A stretch of 64,000 nt of DNA from Streptomyces sp. CB01373 (lineage in GTDB: Bacteria; Actinomycetota; Actinomycetes; Streptomycetales; Streptomycetaceae). The DNA lies in the NCBI RefSeq assembly GCF_002803075.1, contig NZ_NNBK01000009.1, positions 163,704 through 227,703 of the forward strand. Reading direction: 5' to 3'. The position numbers and the translations under genes were made by a program. Below, piece after piece: positions 52,972 through 61,652 of the stretch. Each line of letters begins with the position of its first letter. The first letter of the stretch is position 1. The notes beneath the pieces were generated by a model. The model ran no database searches, had not been told where the DNA came from, and saw nothing but the letters and a program-made list of their open reading frames with translations.

Positions 52972-53149
52972 GGCCGACTTCCTCTGCTTTCACCGTGTCG
53001 CGAAGTTCTGCCGTCCGATCGTCGCACCTACCCCTGAGTACGTGGTAGTCGCCCCGGGTTGCGGACGTAGTGTTCACCGGGAGGTGCCGATTTCGGAAAC
53101 AGAATTTCACCATACGAGAAGTGTCGCGATGGCGAAAGACGCGGGAGCG

Positions 53150-53290
53150 ACAAAAGAGGTCCACGTCACACCGTGACGTGGACCTCTCGGAGGTTTGTGT
53201 GACACCGACCCGCCATGCTCGCCTCGCGGCAAGTGGTCGCTCGTAGCGACAAAGGTTGGGCCCGGGGGCTTGGATCGGGCCGGTGCCGTA
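53150..53290 (-). ncRNA. Candidate small RNA downstream of HelD gene
   Basis: On the minus strand GGGAAT is followed after 19 bases by GTT (the sigma-R-type spacing) and TAGCCT at 53299-53294 as a -10-like element. A start near 53288 would give a ~140-base transcript ending in the perfect hairpin 53155-53187 followed by TTTT. I recall an S. coelicolor sRNA named scr2952 near the equivalent gene, but cannot confirm that this is it. Confidence 0.35.
53155..53187 (-). terminator. Rho-independent terminator with T-run
   Basis: AGAGGTCCACGTCAC and GTGACGTGGACCTCT form a perfect 15-bp stem, followed on the minus strand by TTTTG. It ends the HelD transcript or the candidate sRNA. Confidence 0.88.
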
Positions 53291-53348
53291 TCCAGGCTAA
53301 CAAACGGATCCCCGGTGGCCATTCCCGTCGCCGAGGTTCACCCGTTGT

Positions 53349-55670
53349 TCAGTCCCTCAGCAGATCCGGCACCCCGGCCCCGTCCGGCTCGTCCCGCTCC
53401 GCGGAGACCACCGTGAGCTGCTGAGTGGCCCTGGTCAGAGCCACGTACAGGACCCGCAGGCCGGCCGGGGACTCGTCCGCGATCTCCGCGGGCGAGACGA
53501 CGATCGTCGCGTCGTACTCCAGACCCTTGGCCTCCAGGCTGCCGAGCGCCACCACCCGGTCACCCAGCCCGGCCAGCCAGCGCCGCGCCTCCTCACGCCG
53601 GTTCATGGCGACGACCACGCCGACCGTGCCGTCCACCAGGTCGAGGAGCCGTTCCGCCTCCGCCCGCACGCTCTTCTCCAGCGAGCCCCGGACGACGGCG
53701 AAGCGCGGCTCCACCCCGGTGGAGCGCACGGCCGTCGGCGCGGTGGAGCCCGGCATGGCCAGGGCGAGGACCTTCGAGGCCAGCTCGGCGATCTCGGCCG
53801 GGTTGCGGTAGTTCACGGTCAGCTCGAAGCGGCGGCGCGGCCGGGTGCCCAGGGCCTCGTCGCGGGCCTCGGCCGCCTCGTCCGGGTCGGACCAGGAGGA
53901 CTGGGCGGGGTCGCCCACGACCGTCCAGGTGGCGTGCCTGCCGCGGCGGCCGACCATCCGCCACTGCATGGGCGTGAGGTCCTGTGCCTCGTCCACGATG
54001 ACGTGCGCGTACTCGGTGCGCTCCTGCGCGAGGCGTTCCGCCCGCTCCCACTGCGACTCCTCGCGCACCGGCATCAGCTCCTCCAGACCGCTGAGCTGGT
54101 CCAGCGGATCCAGTTCACGCTTCCGACGCGGGCGGGCCGGGGTGCCGAGGATCGCCTGGAGCTCGTCGAGCAGGGCGATGTCGTGCACCGAGTGGCCGCC
54201 GCGCCGCAGCGAGCGGGCCACCCGGCGCACCTCCCCCGGGTTGAGGATCCGGCGCGCCCAGCGGCCCAGGCGCCGCTCGTCGGCCATGGCGGCGAGCACC
54301 GCCGTCGGGGCCAGCTCCGGCCACCAGGCGTCGAGGAAGGCGGCGAAGGAGTCCTCACCGGTGACGTCCTCGTCGAAGGAGGAGCGCAGCTCGGCGGCGA
54401 GTTCCGGGTCGGTGTGCCGGCCGGCGGCGCCCGACTTCTCCCACAGGGCGTCAAGGAGCAGCTTGCGGGCGCGCGGGCGCAGCATGTTCACCGGCGCGGT
54501 GCCGCCGAGGGCGGTGCGCCGGATGTGGTCGAGTTCCCCGGCCTCCAGCTCCAGCCGGCGGCCGAAGGCGACGACCCGCAGCCGGTCCGGGGTGCCGTTG
54601 GACTCCAGCGCGCCCCGCGCCGCCTTGCGCAGCACCTTCAGCATCCGGTACGAGCCCTTGGCCCGGGCCACCGACGGGGAGTCGTACAGCGTCGCCTCGG
54701 CGCCGTCGACGAGCGAGCCGATCGCCCGGACGGCGACCTGGCCCTCCTCGCCGAGCGAGGGCAGCACGCCCTCGGTGTAGGCCACGAGCAGCGGTGTCGG
54801 GGAGACGATCAGGATGCCGCCCGCGTAGCGGCGGCGGTCCTGGTAGAGCAGGTAGGCCGCCCGGTGCAGGGCGACCGCCGTCTTCCCCGTCCCGGGGCCG
54901 CCCTCGACGTACGTCACCGAGGCGGCGGGGGCGCGGATGACCAGGTCCTGCTCGGCCTGGATGGAGGAGACGATGTCCCGCATGGTGTGGCCGCGGGACC
55001 GGCCGAGCGCGGCCATCAGCGCGCCGTCGCCGATCGCGGGCAGCTCGTGGCCGTCGAGGTACGCCCTCAGCTCGGGACGCATCAGATCGTCCTCGACGCC
55101 GAGCACGCGCCGCCCCTTGGAACGGATGACGCGCCGGCGCACGACCCGGCCGGGGTCGACCGGGGTGGAGCGGTAGAAGGGGGCGGCGGCCGGTGCCCGC
55201 CAGTCGATGACCAGCGGGGAGTAGTCCTCGTCGAGGACGCCGATACGGCCGATGTGCAGGGTCTCGGCGATGTCCGCCGTGCCGTCCTCGCGGACCACGC
55301 CCTCGGCCGGCTCCACCGCCGTGTACGCGCCGTCCGGGCCCTTCCTGCCGTCCTTGCCGAGCAGCAGGTCGACACGGCCGAAGAGGAAGTCCTCGAACTC
55401 GTTGTTCAGCCGATTGAGGTGGATGCCCGCCCGGAACACCTGCGCGTCGCGCTCGGCCAGCGCGCCGGGTGTGCCCACCTGGCCGCGCTGGGCCGCGTCA
55501 CGCATGAGGAACTCGGCCTCGTGGATCTTCTCCTCGAGGCGGCGGTACACCCGGTCCAGGTGCTGCTGTTCCACACTGATCTCACGGTCCCGTACGGAGT
55601 CGTGCGCCGCTTCGTGCGCTGCGCCGTGGACCGATCCGACCGCGGAATCCTGTTGAGCCTGTGCGGCCAC
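53349..55670 (-). CDS. HelD-like RNA polymerase-associated helicase
   Basis: A 773-residue UvrD/Rep-related ATPase. The N-terminus is a coiled-coil arm (EQQHLDRVYRRLEEKIHEAEF) as in HelD. Then come the ATPase motifs: VEGGPGTGKTAVALHRAAYLL (motif I), HVIVDEAQDLTPMQW (motif II), VGDPAQS (III), and the C-terminal VLYVALTRATQQLTVV. HelD proteins push into RNA polymerase channels and recycle stalled or rifampicin-bound complexes. Length and arms fit the actinobacterial class. No rifampicin-associated inverted repeat is visible upstream. Confidence 0.9.
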   Translation of the reverse strand: MAAQAQQDSAVGSVHGAAHEAAHDSVRDREISVEQQHLDRVYRRLEEKIHEAEFLMRDAAQRGQVGTPGALAERDAQVFRAGIHLNRLNNEFEDFLFGRVDLLLGKDGRKGPDGAYTAVEPAEGVVREDGTADIAETLHIGRIGVLDEDYSPLVIDWRAPAAAPFYRSTPVDPGRVVRRRVIRSKGRRVLGVEDDLMRPELRAYLDGHELPAIGDGALMAALGRSRGHTMRDIVSSIQAEQDLVIRAPAASVTYVEGGPGTGKTAVALHRAAYLLYQDRRRYAGGILIVSPTPLLVAYTEGVLPSLGEEGQVAVRAIGSLVDGAEATLYDSPSVARAKGSYRMLKVLRKAARGALESNGTPDRLRVVAFGRRLELEAGELDHIRRTALGGTAPVNMLRPRARKLLLDALWEKSGAAGRHTDPELAAELRSSFDEDVTGEDSFAAFLDAWWPELAPTAVLAAMADERRLGRWARRILNPGEVRRVARSLRRGGHSVHDIALLDELQAILGTPARPRRKRELDPLDQLSGLEELMPVREESQWERAERLAQERTEYAHVIVDEAQDLTPMQWRMVGRRGRHATWTVVGDPAQSSWSDPDEAAEARDEALGTRPRRRFELTVNYRNPAEIAELASKVLALAMPGSTAPTAVRSTGVEPRFAVVRGSLEKSVRAEAERLLDLVDGTVGVVVAMNRREEARRWLAGLGDRVVALGSLEAKGLEYDATIVVSPAEIADESPAGLRVLYVALTRATQQLTVVSAERDEPDGAGVPDLLRD

Positions 55671-55734
55671 CGGGCCCCCTTCTGACGTGCTGGGCAGCCG
55701 TCAACCGTACGCGAAAGGGGGCCCTGGGCGGAAG

Positions 55735-56547
55735 CTAGGACGCGGGTACCTCGACGAGTTGCTTCCCGTCGAAGGTCATCACCTCGAAGTGATCGATCTG
55801 GTTCGGCTCCAGGGCCGCGCCGCCACGGACGTAGAGAGGGTTCTTGGCCTGCTCCGTCTTGGCGTTCGGGACGCCGTAGCCCCACTCCGGGACGGACCAG
55901 GACGTGACCGTCTCACGTTCGCCGTTCTTGCCGACGGCGATGAGCGAGCACTTCTGCGAGCCGGTGACGTTGCTCAGCTCGAGAACGGCGTTCGTGCCCC
56001 AGTCCTTCTTCTCCACGGCGACCGTCGCGGAGACCTTCGTCGTCGGGTCCGTCGCCGTGACCTTCTCGGGCATCGACGCGAACGCGGACTGCGCGGTACT
56101 CGCGCCCGCCGTGGTGTTGTCGCCGCCGCCCGAGCCGCTCACCGCGAACACGGCCAGCGGGCTGCCGATGATCAGCGCTGCCGCCGCGGCGACCATGTAG
56201 AAGCTGCGCCTGCGCTTCTGGGCGCGGCGCTCGGCGACCTCGTCGACGAGCTTCTCCACCAGGCGCGGGCTCGGCTTGGCCGAAAGGGACTCCCCGACCG
56301 CGGGTGTGCCGGAGCCCGGCAGGTCCGCGAGCGCGGCGAACATCGGCTCCATGCCGGCCAGTTCGTCGAGCTGCTGGGCGCACCACTCGCAGCCGGCGAG
56401 ATGCGCCTCGAAAGCGGTTGCCTCGGTGTCGTCGAGGATCCCGAGGGCGTAGGCGCCGACGGTCTCGTGCTCGTTCGGAGCCGGGGTTCCCTGCATGGCC
56501 CCAGACATACCCGCACCACCCGTTCCGAATCCCCCGTACACGCTCAT
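55735..56547 (-). CDS. rsuA: Zinc-binding anti-sigma factor (RsuA-like)
   Basis: A 270-residue anti-sigma factor. The ZAS motif is HLAGCEWCAQQL (H-x3-C-x2-C) at residues ~47-58, the cytoplasmic sigma-binding part. One membrane helix (FYMVAAAAALIIGSPLAVFAV) leads to an extracytoplasmic domain of ~120 residues. The ATG overlaps the sigma gene's stop in TGATG, coupling translation. Matches SCO2953 (RsuA) from memory. Confidence 0.88.
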   Translation of the reverse strand: MSVYGGFGTGGAGMSGAMQGTPAPNEHETVGAYALGILDDTEATAFEAHLAGCEWCAQQLDELAGMEPMFAALADLPGSGTPAVGESLSAKPSPRLVEKLVDEVAERRAQKRRRSFYMVAAAAALIIGSPLAVFAVSGSGGGDNTTAGASTAQSAFASMPEKVTATDPTTKVSATVAVEKKDWGTNAVLELSNVTGSQKCSLIAVGKNGERETVTSWSVPEWGYGVPNAKTEQAKNPLYVRGGAALEPNQIDHFEVMTFDGKQLVEVPAS

Positions 56548-57122
56548 CACGCCGTCACCCCCCGCTCCTCCAGTGCCAGCTTCATCGACCGCAGGGCGTA
56601 GAACACCCGTGAGCGGACGGTGCCGCTGGGTATGCCCAGTGTCTCGGCCGCCTCGTTGACGGTACGCCCCTTGAAGTACGTCTCGACGAGCACCTCCCGG
56701 TGGGCCGGGGTCAGGTCGTCGAGCGCGTCCGACAGCGTCATCAGCCACAGCGCCTTGTCGATCTCGTCCTCCGCGGGGATGACCTCCAGCGGCGACGGAT
56801 CGACCTCCTGCGGCCGGGCCTGCCGGCTGCGGTGGCCGTCGATGACGATGCGTCGGGCGACCGTCACCAGCCAGGGGCGTACCGAACCGGTGGCTCGATT
56901 GAGCTGACCGGCGTTCTTCCAGGCACGGATGAGCGTCTCCTGCACCACGTCCTCGGCACGCTGCCGGTCGCCGGCCACCAGCCGGAGGACATACGCGAGG
57001 AGAGGTCCGGCGTGCTCGCGATAGAGGGCACGCATCAACTCCTCATCAGGTTCCGAGGACTGGGACATGCGATGTCGGGCCCTCGCTCCACGTTCATTGG
57101 CCACGGCCGCATCCTTGCGCAC
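56547..57122 (-). CDS. sigU: ECF sigma factor (SigU-like)
   Basis: A 191-residue extracytoplasmic-function sigma factor. Region 2 is LMRALYREHAGPLLAYVLRL and QRAEDVVQETLIRAWKNA; region 4 is LTPAHREVLVETYFKGRTVNEAAETLGIPSGTVRSRVFYALRSMK. No sigma-1 region, as expected. Three starts are possible: GTG 57122 (GGAGG 5 bases upstream, used here), GTG 57104, ATG 57068. Its membrane anti-sigma factor follows in the same operon. In S. coelicolor SigU misregulation blocks differentiation (from memory). Confidence 0.85.
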   Translation of the reverse strand: MRKDAAVANERGARARHRMSQSSEPDEELMRALYREHAGPLLAYVLRLVAGDRQRAEDVVQETLIRAWKNAGQLNRATGSVRPWLVTVARRIVIDGHRSRQARPQEVDPSPLEVIPAEDEIDKALWLMTLSDALDDLTPAHREVLVETYFKGRTVNEAAETLGIPSGTVRSRVFYALRSMKLALEERGVTA

Positions 57123-57411
57123 GCCCACCTCCGGTGTCCGGGGCTTCCCCCCAGTCGGTCGCTCGCCGACGGGTACGGATCCAGGGCACGCGGCGTTCAA
57201 AACAGGCCGACGGTTTTCTGTCGGGTGACGTGACGAGGGAGGACATGGGCGCACATTCCCCCCGCCCGGTCTTCACATTTCCGACACAGTTTTGAAGGCG
57301 GGCGCGCTGCCCGCACCCGGAGCGGGCCAAACAATGTGTTACGCAAATCACTTCGGCACGGAACACCCACAACCGGCAAATGGGATGCGGGAGTTGTCGC
57401 GTGTGCTTTCT

Positions 57412-58005
57412 CTAGCTCCTTGAAAGTGCAGCGCGTCGGCGGTGGCGGGCCACCCGTTCGCGGTTCCCGCAGACCTCGCTGGAGCACCAGCGCCTCCGGC
57501 GTCCCCGGGACGTGTCCAGGTACACGATCGGGCAGTTGTCGCCCTCGCACTGGCGCAGGGCGGCCCTGGCCACGGGGTCGGTGAGCAGTTCCACGGCGTC
57601 CCGGGCGACGGCCGCGAGCAGGGCGGCGCACTCGGGTGGCCCGGCCAACTCGCGCACGAGGGTGCCGTCTTCGGTGGGTACGGCGCGGGGTGCGGGTGGT
57701 GCCGTGCGGGCGATGTCGTTGACGCGGGCGAGCGCGAGGTCGTAGGCCCGCGCCTCCTGACCGAGATATCCGCGCACCAACTCGCTCATGTCCCGCCTCA
57801 GTTCGCGGAACCCTGAAAGCCAGGGCGCGTCGGCGTGCGTCAGCGGGCAGCCGGGCGGCACCAGCCCCGAGCCGGTGATCCACGCGCGCAGGGGCGGGAG
57901 GGAGTCCAGCCGTTCCACGGGGTGGGTGGTGGAGAGGAGATCCAGGCAGACCCGCCCGGCGTCGAACCTCAGCTCGTACGGGACCGTGGCCGCAGCCAGT
58001 GCCAT
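57412..58005 (-). CDS. CGNR zinc-finger transcriptional regulator
   Basis: A 197-residue protein. The N-terminal region is the ABATE-like helical domain (FDAGRVCLDLLSTTHPVERLD), and the C-terminal CGNR finger is CEGDNCPIVYLDTSRGRRRRW and CSSEVCGNRERVARHRRR with four cysteines. CGNR proteins are DNA-binding regulators proposed to sense stress metabolites. The start ATG at 58005 is used. Target unknown. Confidence 0.88.
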   Translation of the reverse strand: MALAAATVPYELRFDAGRVCLDLLSTTHPVERLDSLPPLRAWITGSGLVPPGCPLTHADAPWLSGFRELRRDMSELVRGYLGQEARAYDLALARVNDIARTAPPAPRAVPTEDGTLVRELAGPPECAALLAAVARDAVELLTDPVARAALRQCEGDNCPIVYLDTSRGRRRRWCSSEVCGNRERVARHRRRAALSRS

Positions 58006-58140
58006 GTGCGTGTCACCGCCTAGGCTCACCCCGGCCGGCATCCTCGCCGGGGCATCGTCGGAGGCCGGAAATCCGTTCCCTCCCACAGTGCCCGCCCACC
58101 GCCCGGACCGGTAGCCCCCGGACGACGCGGGGGCGGCTGC

Positions 58141-58860
58141 CTACTGCGGGGGGTGAGGCCCGTTGCCGTAGGGTCCTTGGCCGTACGGGCCCTGGCTGTA
58201 AGGGCCTTGGTCGTAGGGACCCTGCCCGTACACCCCCTGCCCATAGGGTCCCTGCCCATACGGTCCGGCCTGCCATGCCGGCCCCGGCCGGTACCGCACC
58301 CTCCCGCGCTCCTCCGTCACCGGCACGAACCCGGCGGCCTGCAGCAGTGCCACGGCCCTGGCGTGGCGCCGCCTCAGGGACAGGAACCCGCCGGCGGAGG
58401 CGACCAGGAAGAAGACCCACAGCACCCCGATGATGAGGAGGAAGAGCCCGTCCCCCGGGGCCTGCACCGCGCAGTAGGCGCACCCGAAGGTCGCGATCAC
58501 GCCGACGAGTGCCATGGCTATCTGGTAGCTGTCGCCCGACATGTCGACGTTGATGCGCGCCGTCATCACCTCGAACGCGGCCGGCACGAGCGGCGGCAGC
58601 GACACCCCGTCCGCGGCGTTCGGATACCGCGCCCAGCTCTGCGCGGCCCGCGCCTGGGCCTGCGGGCTGGGGTCGGGCGCGAGGACCAACAGCATCTTGT
58701 TGTCGCGCACGCGCTCGGCATGCACGTACTCGTACCCGAACTGCTCGGCGAAACAGGCGAGTCCGGCGGCCTTCGCCACGGACGACTTGCTGAGGCGCAG
58801 CTCCACGCGTTGCCCCTGCCGCACCTGCTCAAGCACCTTCCGAACCCGCCACCTGTTCAC
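58141..58860 (-). CDS. Two-helix membrane protein with PYGQG tail, unknown
   Basis: A 239-residue protein starting GTG (NRWRVRKVLEQVRQGQRVELRL). The first ~100 residues are a soluble domain of unknown family. Two membrane helices follow (IAMALVGVIATFGCAYCAV, GLFLLIIGVLWVFFLVASAGG), then a C-terminal tail of seven to eight GPYGQG-type repeats. It is the third gene of an operon with the two secreted proteins upstream (36-base gap, then a 13-base overlap). Confidence 0.75.
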   Translation of the reverse strand: MNRWRVRKVLEQVRQGQRVELRLSKSSVAKAAGLACFAEQFGYEYVHAERVRDNKMLLVLAPDPSPQAQARAAQSWARYPNAADGVSLPPLVPAAFEVMTARINVDMSGDSYQIAMALVGVIATFGCAYCAVQAPGDGLFLLIIGVLWVFFLVASAGGFLSLRRRHARAVALLQAAGFVPVTEERGRVRYRPGPAWQAGPYGQGPYGQGVYGQGPYDQGPYSQGPYGQGPYGNGPHPPQ

Positions 58861-58896
58861 CGCGGCGCCCCCCTGTTTCGGTTGTCCGACTCCTGC

Positions 58897-59928
58897 TCAG
58901 CGGTTCACGGCCTGGATCTCCTGCACCATGACGTCCTGGGTGGCGCCGAAGGTTCCCTCGGGCAGCTCCCCGCCCGCGACGCCGGTACCCGTCCAGTGAA
59001 TCTTCCAGGTGATGGTGGCCCTCAACCGGTACGAGCCGTCGCCGGACGACCGCAGGTACTTCACCCCGCAGGGCGGCGTCCGGTCGGCCTTCCCCTTGGC
59101 GTACGCCTCGCCGATACGGTCACCGACGATCGCGCAGACGCCCGACGCGGGGTAGGTCTCGGCGTCCGCCGTACCGGGGTCGATCCTCAACGAGACCGGC
59201 TCGGCGGTGGTCGTCGCGGAAATCCCCAGCACCGGCACGGAAGCCGTCACGGAGACCGGCCGGAACCGCGCCCCGTCCAGCCACGCCCAGGTAGGCAGAT
59301 TCACCTTCGTCACCCCCGCCGGCGCAAGCGTCACCTCGGTACCGGGGACACGGATCTCGTTGTAGGCGAGTTCCGCGAGGATGCGCGGCGTCACCGCGTT
59401 CTCGATGTTCGCGGGTGGAGCAGCGCCCTGGTCGACCCAGAAGATCGGCTCTTCGCACTTGTCCCAACCCGGCGGGAAGTCCTTGTTGACGTACGAGTCC
59501 CACCAATAGCCCTTGCCGGCCTTGTCCTTGTTGAAGTCCTTGTACGGGTGGCCGTCGACGTACCGGTCGCGCTGCGCGGCGTCCCACTCGTACCCGGTGG
59601 ACTCGGCCTCCCAGATCGGCTCCAGGTACTTCTGCAGTTGCTCCGGCGTGTACTTCGGGGCATACCAGCAGGCGGGCGGCGTCCAGGACGAAACCGGGGC
59701 GACCGGTCCCGCGGAACGGCCGGTGCCGTTCTTTGAACGATCGAAGACAACGCCACCGGCGGTCGCGGAGATCGTGTCACCGTCGGCGCCACCTGAAGCG
59801 CTCGCGTCGCCCCCGCCATTGGTGCTGTCGCCATGGCCGAAGCCCGCCCATGCCTGTGCCGGGCAGAGCAACAGTGCGACTGCGGCGGAGACGACGCACG
59901 CGCGTCGCAGATTGCTCACGGCTGACAT
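58897..59928 (-). CDS. Secreted protein, unknown function
   Basis: A 343-residue protein with a Sec signal peptide (RRACVVSAAVALLLCPAQAWA, cleavage after AWA). A Gly/Asp/Ser linker precedes a Trp/Tyr-rich domain (PACWYAPKYTPEQLQKYLEP, GKGYWWDSYVNKDFPPGWDKC) and a C-terminal beta-rich domain with two cysteines (GVCAIVGD, PPCGVKYL). No family recognised. Its start overlaps the end of the lipoprotein gene by 13 bases, so the two are coupled and probably interact outside the membrane. Confidence 0.78.
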   Translation of the reverse strand: MSAVSNLRRACVVSAAVALLLCPAQAWAGFGHGDSTNGGGDASASGGADGDTISATAGGVVFDRSKNGTGRSAGPVAPVSSWTPPACWYAPKYTPEQLQKYLEPIWEAESTGYEWDAAQRDRYVDGHPYKDFNKDKAGKGYWWDSYVNKDFPPGWDKCEEPIFWVDQGAAPPANIENAVTPRILAELAYNEIRVPGTEVTLAPAGVTKVNLPTWAWLDGARFRPVSVTASVPVLGISATTTAEPVSLRIDPGTADAETYPASGVCAIVGDRIGEAYAKGKADRTPPCGVKYLRSSGDGSYRLRATITWKIHWTGTGVAGGELPEGTFGATQDVMVQEIQAVNR

Positions 59929-60572
59929 ACGGAGCTCCCCCGCTGCGACGCCAGCTTCTCAGTGACCCAGATGCCTTGCTTGTTGACTCGCAGGCGGCTG
60001 CTGTAGACGACGTAGTTGCCCTTCGACTGTGGGGTCACCTCCGTCTTTCCGGTCTTCAAGCTCTTGTTGTACGCCTTGTTCTGGTCTTCGCAGTAGACGA
60101 GGCTCGCCGTTCCGCCATCGTTGACCTGGACCTTGGCCGCGTAGAACCGCCTGACGCCGGTGATCCGGTCCTTGTAGTCCACGAATTCCTGGATGAACTT
60201 CTGACTTCCCGCCGCCGCCTCGCCCTCCGAGTAGAAGCGATACCCCGCGTCAAGCGGCTTCTGCTCGGCGATCGCCATGTCCACAGCCTTGATGAATTGC
60301 TGACTGTCGTAGAGGACGGCGTCCTTGGCCTTGTCCCCTGTCTTGGGCCACTCGAAGGTGTAGATGAGATCCGACGGCAACTCGATCCTCGGTCGCCCCG
60401 CCGTCGCGGACGGAGTCGGAGAGGTCGGCGTCTCCGTGCCCGTGTCCGCGCCTGCGATCTTGTCGTTGGCTTTCGAGCCGCCGCCGTCTCCTCCGCCGCA
60501 ACCGGCGAGGAGCAGGACGGCCGTCGTGCCGGCGACGGCTGTGGTGAGAAGGCGAGTTGGGCGGCGGATCAC
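59916..60572 (-). CDS. Secreted lipoprotein, unknown function
   Basis: A 218-residue lipoprotein: signal RRPTRLLTTAVAGTTAVLLLAGC with lipobox LAGC and a Gly-rich linker, then a mixed alpha/beta domain (ELPSDLIYTFEWPKTGDKAKDAV, FYSEGEAAAGSQKFIQEFVDY). The GTG at 60572 has GGGAG 6 bases upstream. First gene of the three-gene operon to 58141. Confidence 0.82.
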   Translation of the reverse strand: MIRRPTRLLTTAVAGTTAVLLLAGCGGGDGGGSKANDKIAGADTGTETPTSPTPSATAGRPRIELPSDLIYTFEWPKTGDKAKDAVLYDSQQFIKAVDMAIAEQKPLDAGYRFYSEGEAAAGSQKFIQEFVDYKDRITGVRRFYAAKVQVNDGGTASLVYCEDQNKAYNKSLKTGKTEVTPQSKGNYVVYSSRLRVNKQGIWVTEKLASQRGSSVCQP

Positions 60573-60654
60573 AGCAGGCTCCCGGTGAGGCAGGTGGGCA
60601 GGGCGAAACAGCCGACACGCTACCGAGACCCCCACAACCGCACCAGCGCGACGC

Positions 60655-60696
60655 TCACGGCTCACCTGCCCCGTGGGCGGGGGCGGTGAGCCGTGA
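60655..60696 (-). terminator. Terminator after MauE-family gene
   Basis: TCACGGCTCACC and GGTGAGCCGTGA form a 12-bp perfect stem with an inner GC-rich loop, 12 bases past the MauE stop; it also lies upstream of the lipoprotein operon. Confidence 0.8.
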
Positions 60697-60707
60697 GGGG
60701 CGGTGCG

Positions 60708-61610
60708 TCAGCCGAGGGTCGGCAGGGATCTGCGGGGCGGGACCGCGCGCAGCAGAGTCGCTGCCAGTGACTCGCCGGTGTGCGCGTCGATGTAGTTGAC
60801 GCGGACCGCCGGGTCGCCAGGGGTGTCCCGGCCGGCCGTGGCGTCCAGGGCGAAGACCACCGACACCGGCCGCGCGTTCTCCCCCGCGCCGTACACACCC
60901 GAGTACAGCAGGATCCGCCAGCCGTCCTCCTCCCAGTGGTCCAGCAGACCCGACCGGACCACCGGGAAGGCGGTCTGCCAGGCGAGGGAGTTCTCCAGCA
61001 GTTCCACGCTGGCGGCGACCGGCACCCGGTCCCCCGGCTCGCTGCCGAAGAGCGGATGCCCGAAGACACGCAGCCTCAGCCGGCGCAGCGGCAGCAGCCA
61101 CCACCGGTCGAGATCGACGGACAGCGCCACCAGGACGGCCGCGGCCAGGGTCACGAACACCACTGAGCCACCGGGCCGTTCGGTGAGCGTGGACCACCAG
61201 GAGCCGTGCGCCACCGCCGCCGTCGCACCGCCCACGAGCACCAGCGCGGCGCGCGCGAACGCACGCCAGGTGATCGGGGTGTCCTCGTTCGCCGTGCAGC
61301 CGCAGGAGGACTCCGGTGCCAGCGCCCGGCCGTAGCCGAGATAGCCGAGGAACCCCGCCCCGAGGACGGCCGTCGCCGCGCCCGGCACCGGGCTCGCCGG
61401 CACGGCCAGCAGCGCGGCCGCGAGCAGGAGTTCCACGGCGCCGGTGCCGCGCAGCACCAGCGCCGCCCGCTCGCTGCTGCGCAGCATCCGGGCCAGCGCC
61501 GTCTTCGGTGCCTGGCGCACGGTGTCCCGGTCGAAGAGCTTGACCGAGCCGGTCCACCCCAGCAGGCCCGCGAGGACCAGCGGTACGAGGCCCGTTGTCA
61601 GTGAGAGCAT
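60708..61610 (-). CDS. MauE/DoxX-family redox membrane protein
   Basis: A 300-residue protein. The first ~160 residues hold about five membrane helices in a MauE-type arrangement with a CGC motif (APESSCGCTANED) that is likely redox-active and faces the outside. The last ~120 residues form a soluble domain (VAASVELLENSLAWQTAFPVV). MauE in methylotrophs supports disulfide formation in methylamine dehydrogenase. Third gene of an operon whose first gene encodes a 16-Cys protein, so it probably serves that protein's oxidation. Confidence 0.82.
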   Translation of the reverse strand: MLSLTTGLVPLVLAGLLGWTGSVKLFDRDTVRQAPKTALARMLRSSERAALVLRGTGAVELLLAAALLAVPASPVPGAATAVLGAGFLGYLGYGRALAPESSCGCTANEDTPITWRAFARAALVLVGGATAAVAHGSWWSTLTERPGGSVVFVTLAAAVLVALSVDLDRWWLLPLRRLRLRVFGHPLFGSEPGDRVPVAASVELLENSLAWQTAFPVVRSGLLDHWEEDGWRILLYSGVYGAGENARPVSVVFALDATAGRDTPGDPAVRVNYIDAHTGESLAATLLRAVPPRRSLPTLG

Positions 61611-61652
61611 CCTTCCCTCCCCTTCGTCTCTTCTCCTCCTCGGATCCGGCCG

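Larger units (their letters stand above)
52972..53348. other. Intergenic region with candidate sRNA
   Basis: 377 bases between the malic enzyme start and the HelD stop. It contains a minus-strand terminator (53155-53187), a sigma-R-like promoter pattern on the minus strand near 53299-53326, and the malic enzyme promoter to the left. A 71-codon minus frame across it has no ribosome site and is not called. Confidence 0.5.

Noticed and set aside
52970..53176. A 68-codon plus frame between malic enzyme and HelD
   Set aside because: It overlaps the start region of malic enzyme and ends inside the terminator hairpin; no ribosome site.
53107..53322. A 71-codon minus frame upstream of the malic enzyme (MATGDPFVSLDTAP...)
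   Set aside because: No ribosome site, weak codon bias, and it runs through the terminator hairpin; a non-coding transcript is likelier.
55671..55740. A rifampicin-associated element upstream of HelD
   Set aside because: I found no inverted repeat of that type in the ~70 bases before the HelD start.
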